Source: Scatosoma sp045128055 (GTDB taxonomy: Bacteria; Bacillota; Clostridia; Christensenellales; Borkfalkiaceae). From it: 17,252 bases of DNA. Positions 15,588 to 17,252 of the stretch are shown here, in pieces. Numbering within the stretch: position 1 is the first letter of the stretch; every line of letters starts with the position of its first letter. A program made the translations under genes and the position numbers. Where the stretch lies: NCBI GenBank assembly GCA_045128055.1, contig JBGVRC010000043.1:1-17252 (forward strand), written 5' to 3'. The notes beneath the pieces were generated by a model. It was not told the origin of the DNA. It saw nothing but the letters and a program-made list of their open reading frames with translations, and searched no databases.

Positions 15588-15707
15588 ATGAAAGCGTATG
15601 AGCTGATAAACCTGAGAATTATCTTTTTCGACGCAAAGGAAATTATTACAAATTCGCTCAATGAAAACGTTGACGATTTGGGCGGTTGGAACAGCGATTG
15701 GTTTTAA
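15588..15707 (+). CDS. Small acidic peptide of unknown function (39 aa), paralogue of 4969-5100
   Basis: No named family is recognised. The 39-residue product begins MKAYELINLRI, continues with D and then EIITNSLN, and ends NSDWF. Against the 43-residue peptide at 4969 the first 25 residues align without gaps, with identities at Met1, Lys2, Tyr4, Asn8, Ile11, Asp15, Ile20, Thr21, Ser23 and Asn25. The C-terminal half is variable but also acidic and Trp-containing. No signal peptide, membrane helix or cysteine is present. Its stop is 12 nt before the start of the exported beta-solenoid protein, repeating the arrangement at 4969. The shared pattern plus two good ribosome sites argue that both are real genes. 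Whether the product is a peptide signal, a leader, or a partner of the downstream surface protein is open. Confidence 0.8.
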   Translation: MKAYELINLRIIFFDAKEIITNSLNENVDDLGGWNSDWF

Positions 15708-15712
15708 GGGAG
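15706..15712 (+). promoter_or_regulatory. Ribosome binding site deciding the start at 15720
   Basis: AAGGGAG lies 7 nt before the ATG at 15720. A competing ATG at 15716 in another frame reaches a stop after eight codons and is not used. Confidence 0.8.
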
Positions 15713-15719
15713 AAAATGT

Positions 15720-17252
15720 ATGAAAAAGCATATTGTACATAAAGCTTTTCTTTTATCTTTAACGACCTTGATGACTTTTGCCGTCTTGGGCGGTGTGAAA
15801 GCCTTGGCCGCGACGGCGGAGACTTCGACCGTTTATGTAAACTCCACGGGCAAAGATTACGGGAAAGGAACGGAAAGTGCGCCTTATCGCACGTTAGAGC
15901 GCGCATTGGAAAAGGTAGTGGACGGCGGGACGATTGTATTACAAGATACAGTTACGCTTACGGAATGGACGGAACATGGAAAAACGGTGACCATTACCGG
16001 CGGGAATTTAGACGCAACGGCATTGTACTCGCTACAAATTTACGATAACGTGACGTTTATCAATATCGGTTTGAAGGTGAATGCTGAAGAATATATTTGC
16101 GCAAACGGTTACGCGCTCGTGATGGGGGAAGGCGTTTCGTTAAGTAATGCGGTGGACGTTTATGGCGGCGGCGCAGACGGGACGACGGTATCGGGTACGA
16201 GTTTAACTTTACTTTCGGGTACGTATAGATGCGTGTACGGCGGTAGCTTGCGCGGAACGGTTGATGGTGATACGTATCTCACCGTAGGCGGAACGGTCAA
16301 TGCAAATATCGACGCATTTAATCATGACGGTTCACAATATTTCTTCGGCGGCGGTTACAATGATAGTATTACGGGTAGTACCTATTTCACATTTGGCGGC
16401 GACGCGAAGGCAGTGCATTTGTTCGGTGGTTCCAACGATGGGGGGACGATTGGCGGCAGTACAAACTTGACGGTCGAAGGCGGTTCTTCTATGAGTATGT
16501 ACGGCGCAGGCAGAAATGCGGATATGCATTGTGACGCCAACACGAAGATTACGGGCGGAAAATTCGAACAAGTATTTGGCGGTAGCGAACGCGCGAATTT
16601 GACAGGTCACGTAAATTTGCGCCTTTTGGGCGGTGAAGTTACTCGTCGCATTTATGGCGGTTCGTATAATGACGGTACAAGCTATAAGGTCAGCGATGGA
16701 ATTGTGCTTACCTTGGGAGACGTAAAAGTTAGCTATACTTCGTCCAATTCGGATAAAGGTGTTTATGCTCGTTCGCGTTATAAAGGGGACGTGGAAGATT
16801 CGCAAATTGTGTATGCAAGCGCAACGGCGTACAGTACATATAAAGACAAAGTTGGCGGAGAAGATTGGGGGGCAAGTTATATAATGGGCAGTACTTCGGC
16901 AGCGGATACTTACCATTATTATACGTACGAGATAACGGACAGTACGATTACGCAGACTTGTGCCGTTCATACGGATTTTTCTGCGCAGGCAACGATTTGC
17001 ATAGATAACGGCGCGTTGCAATACACAGGAGATAAAGTTGCGCCCGTTAGTGTTTGTTGCGACGATGAATGGGAGTATGATATCCCAAGTATTTCTTATC
17101 AAGACAACGTACTCCCTGGTATGGCGAAATCCTATGTAGACGTGGGGCAGGTACGCGTTGAAAAAGAATTTTTTATTGTGGAAGCGCCTACGGTGCTGGG
17201 TGGTAGCGTGCGCTTATCCGAGCCTGCGGGGTTGCGTTTTCAATCGAAAGTA
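15720..17252 (+). CDS. Secreted beta-solenoid surface protein, 3'-truncated
   Basis: The frame is open from 15720 to the window end (511 codons, no stop). A signal peptide covers residues 1-30 (MKKHIVHK start, cleavage after ALA). Residues of about 37-75 (VNSTGKDYGKGTESAPYRTL, then DGGTIVL) are the usual opening of a secreted pectin-lyase-type beta-helix. Residues 148-320 hold about six to seven turns, each carrying a (V/F/L)(Y/F)GG(S/G) motif followed by a Thr/Gly strand. No catalytic residues are evident, so a structural, adhesive or glycan-binding role is inferred. The last visible residues, GGSVRLSEPAGLRFQSKV, match the start of the unnamed domain of the gene at 1609 (GASIRYGG then SGLRFQ), so that domain probably follows and perhaps an SGNH domain after it. 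The gene is preceded closely by a small peptide gene. Confidence 0.88.
   Translation, partial: MKKHIVHKAFLLSLTTLMTFAVLGGVKALAATAETSTVYVNSTGKDYGKGTESAPYRTLERALEKVVDGGTIVLQDTVTLTEWTEHGKTVTITGGNLDATALYSLQIYDNVTFINIGLKVNAEEYICANGYALVMGEGVSLSNAVDVYGGGADGTTVSGTSLTLLSGTYRCVYGGSLRGTVDGDTYLTVGGTVNANIDAFNHDGSQYFFGGGYNDSITGSTYFTFGGDAKAVHLFGGSNDGGTIGGSTNLTVEGGSSMSMYGAGRNADMHCDANTKITGGKFEQVFGGSERANLTGHVNLRLLGGEVTRRIYGGSYNDGTSYKVSDGIVLTLGDVKVSYTSSNSDKGVYARSRYKGDVEDSQIVYASATAYSTYKDKVGGEDWGASYIMGSTSAADTYHYYTYEITDSTITQTCAVHTDFSAQATICIDNGALQYTGDKVAPVSVCCDDEWEYDIPSISYQDNVLPGMAKSYVDVGQVRVEKEFFIVEAPTVLGGSVRLSEPAGLRFQSKV
16161..16680 (+). repeat. Degenerate beta-solenoid repeats with YGG/FGG motif
   Basis: About six to seven imperfect in-frame repeats of roughly 25 residues. 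Each opens with YGGG, YGGS, FGGG, FGGS or YGAG and continues to a Gly-Gly pair after a short Thr/Leu strand (LTVGG, FTFGG, LTVEGG, KITGG, LLGG). The repetition is clear at the protein level and weak in DNA. Confidence 0.8.

Noticed and set aside
14850..15740. Minus-strand open frame of 296 codons
   Set aside because: It lies opposite the trehalase-like gene, the second small peptide gene and the start of the solenoid gene, all of which have good ribosome sites and family or paralogue support. No domain is seen in the antisense product.
16332..17102. Minus-strand open frame of 256 codons
   Set aside because: The plus strand here is a continuous frame with signal peptide, ribosome site and solenoid repeats. 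The antisense product shows low-complexity Arg/Ile/Thr-rich sequence.

Overview
The window reads as one long co-directional gene cluster from a low-to-mid GC Gram-positive bacterium, most likely a gut-type member of Bacillota, class Clostridia. The supports for this are strong GGAG-type ribosome binding sites before almost every gene, lipoprotein signal peptides on the solute-binding protein and the beta-helix protein, an LplB/LplC-type sugar permease pair with no dedicated ATPase, and large secreted proteins carrying LamG-like and InlB-like repeat domains. A closer placement (for example Christensenellales) is a guess. All twelve coding regions are on the + strand. Eleven junctions separate them, ten of them 9-17 nt long. 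The exception is a 65-nt gap after the solute-binding protein that holds a stem-loop. No stretch above 300 bases lacks a gene, and I saw no tRNA, rRNA, CRISPR array or insertion sequence.

Layout: (1) 3-1598, the C-terminal part of a GH42 beta-galactosidase cut by the window edge. (2) 1609-4950, a 1113-residue secreted protein with two nearly identical LamG-like domains, an InlB-like repeat, an unnamed domain and a C-terminal SGNH hydrolase. (3) 4969-5100, a 43-residue peptide. (4) 5115-6830, a secreted LamG plus three InlB-like repeats with a Cys/TM/basic C-terminal tail. (5) 6842-8653, a lipoprotein solute-binding protein. (6) 8719-10422, a lipoprotein with a GH28-like beta-helix. (7, 8) 10431-11372 and 11386-12330, two ABC permeases. 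(9) 12347-14359, a cytoplasmic glutaminase A-like (DUF4965/DUF1793) protein. (10) 14369-15577, a compact GH37 trehalase-like enzyme. (11) 15588-15707, a 39-residue paralogue of the first small peptide. (12) 15720 to the window end, a secreted beta-solenoid protein, truncated.

Inferred working model: surface proteins with LamG and solenoid modules bind or hold a glycan. The SGNH domain would remove ester groups, and the GH28-like lipoprotein would act on polymer or oligomer at the membrane. The solute-binding protein and permeases would import the product, powered by an ATPase encoded elsewhere. GH42, the GH37-like enzyme and perhaps the glutaminase-like protein would finish breakdown in the cytoplasm. 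The true substrate cannot be read from the sequence.

The most unusual elements are the two small acidic, tryptophan-containing peptides that share a conserved N-terminal half. Each sits 12-14 nt before a gene for an exported surface protein. Also notable are the C-terminal Gly-Ser-Gly-Cys/TM/KRKRK tail, which looks like an undescribed CTERM-type sorting signal, and an unnamed domain shared by the SGNH protein and the solenoid protein.
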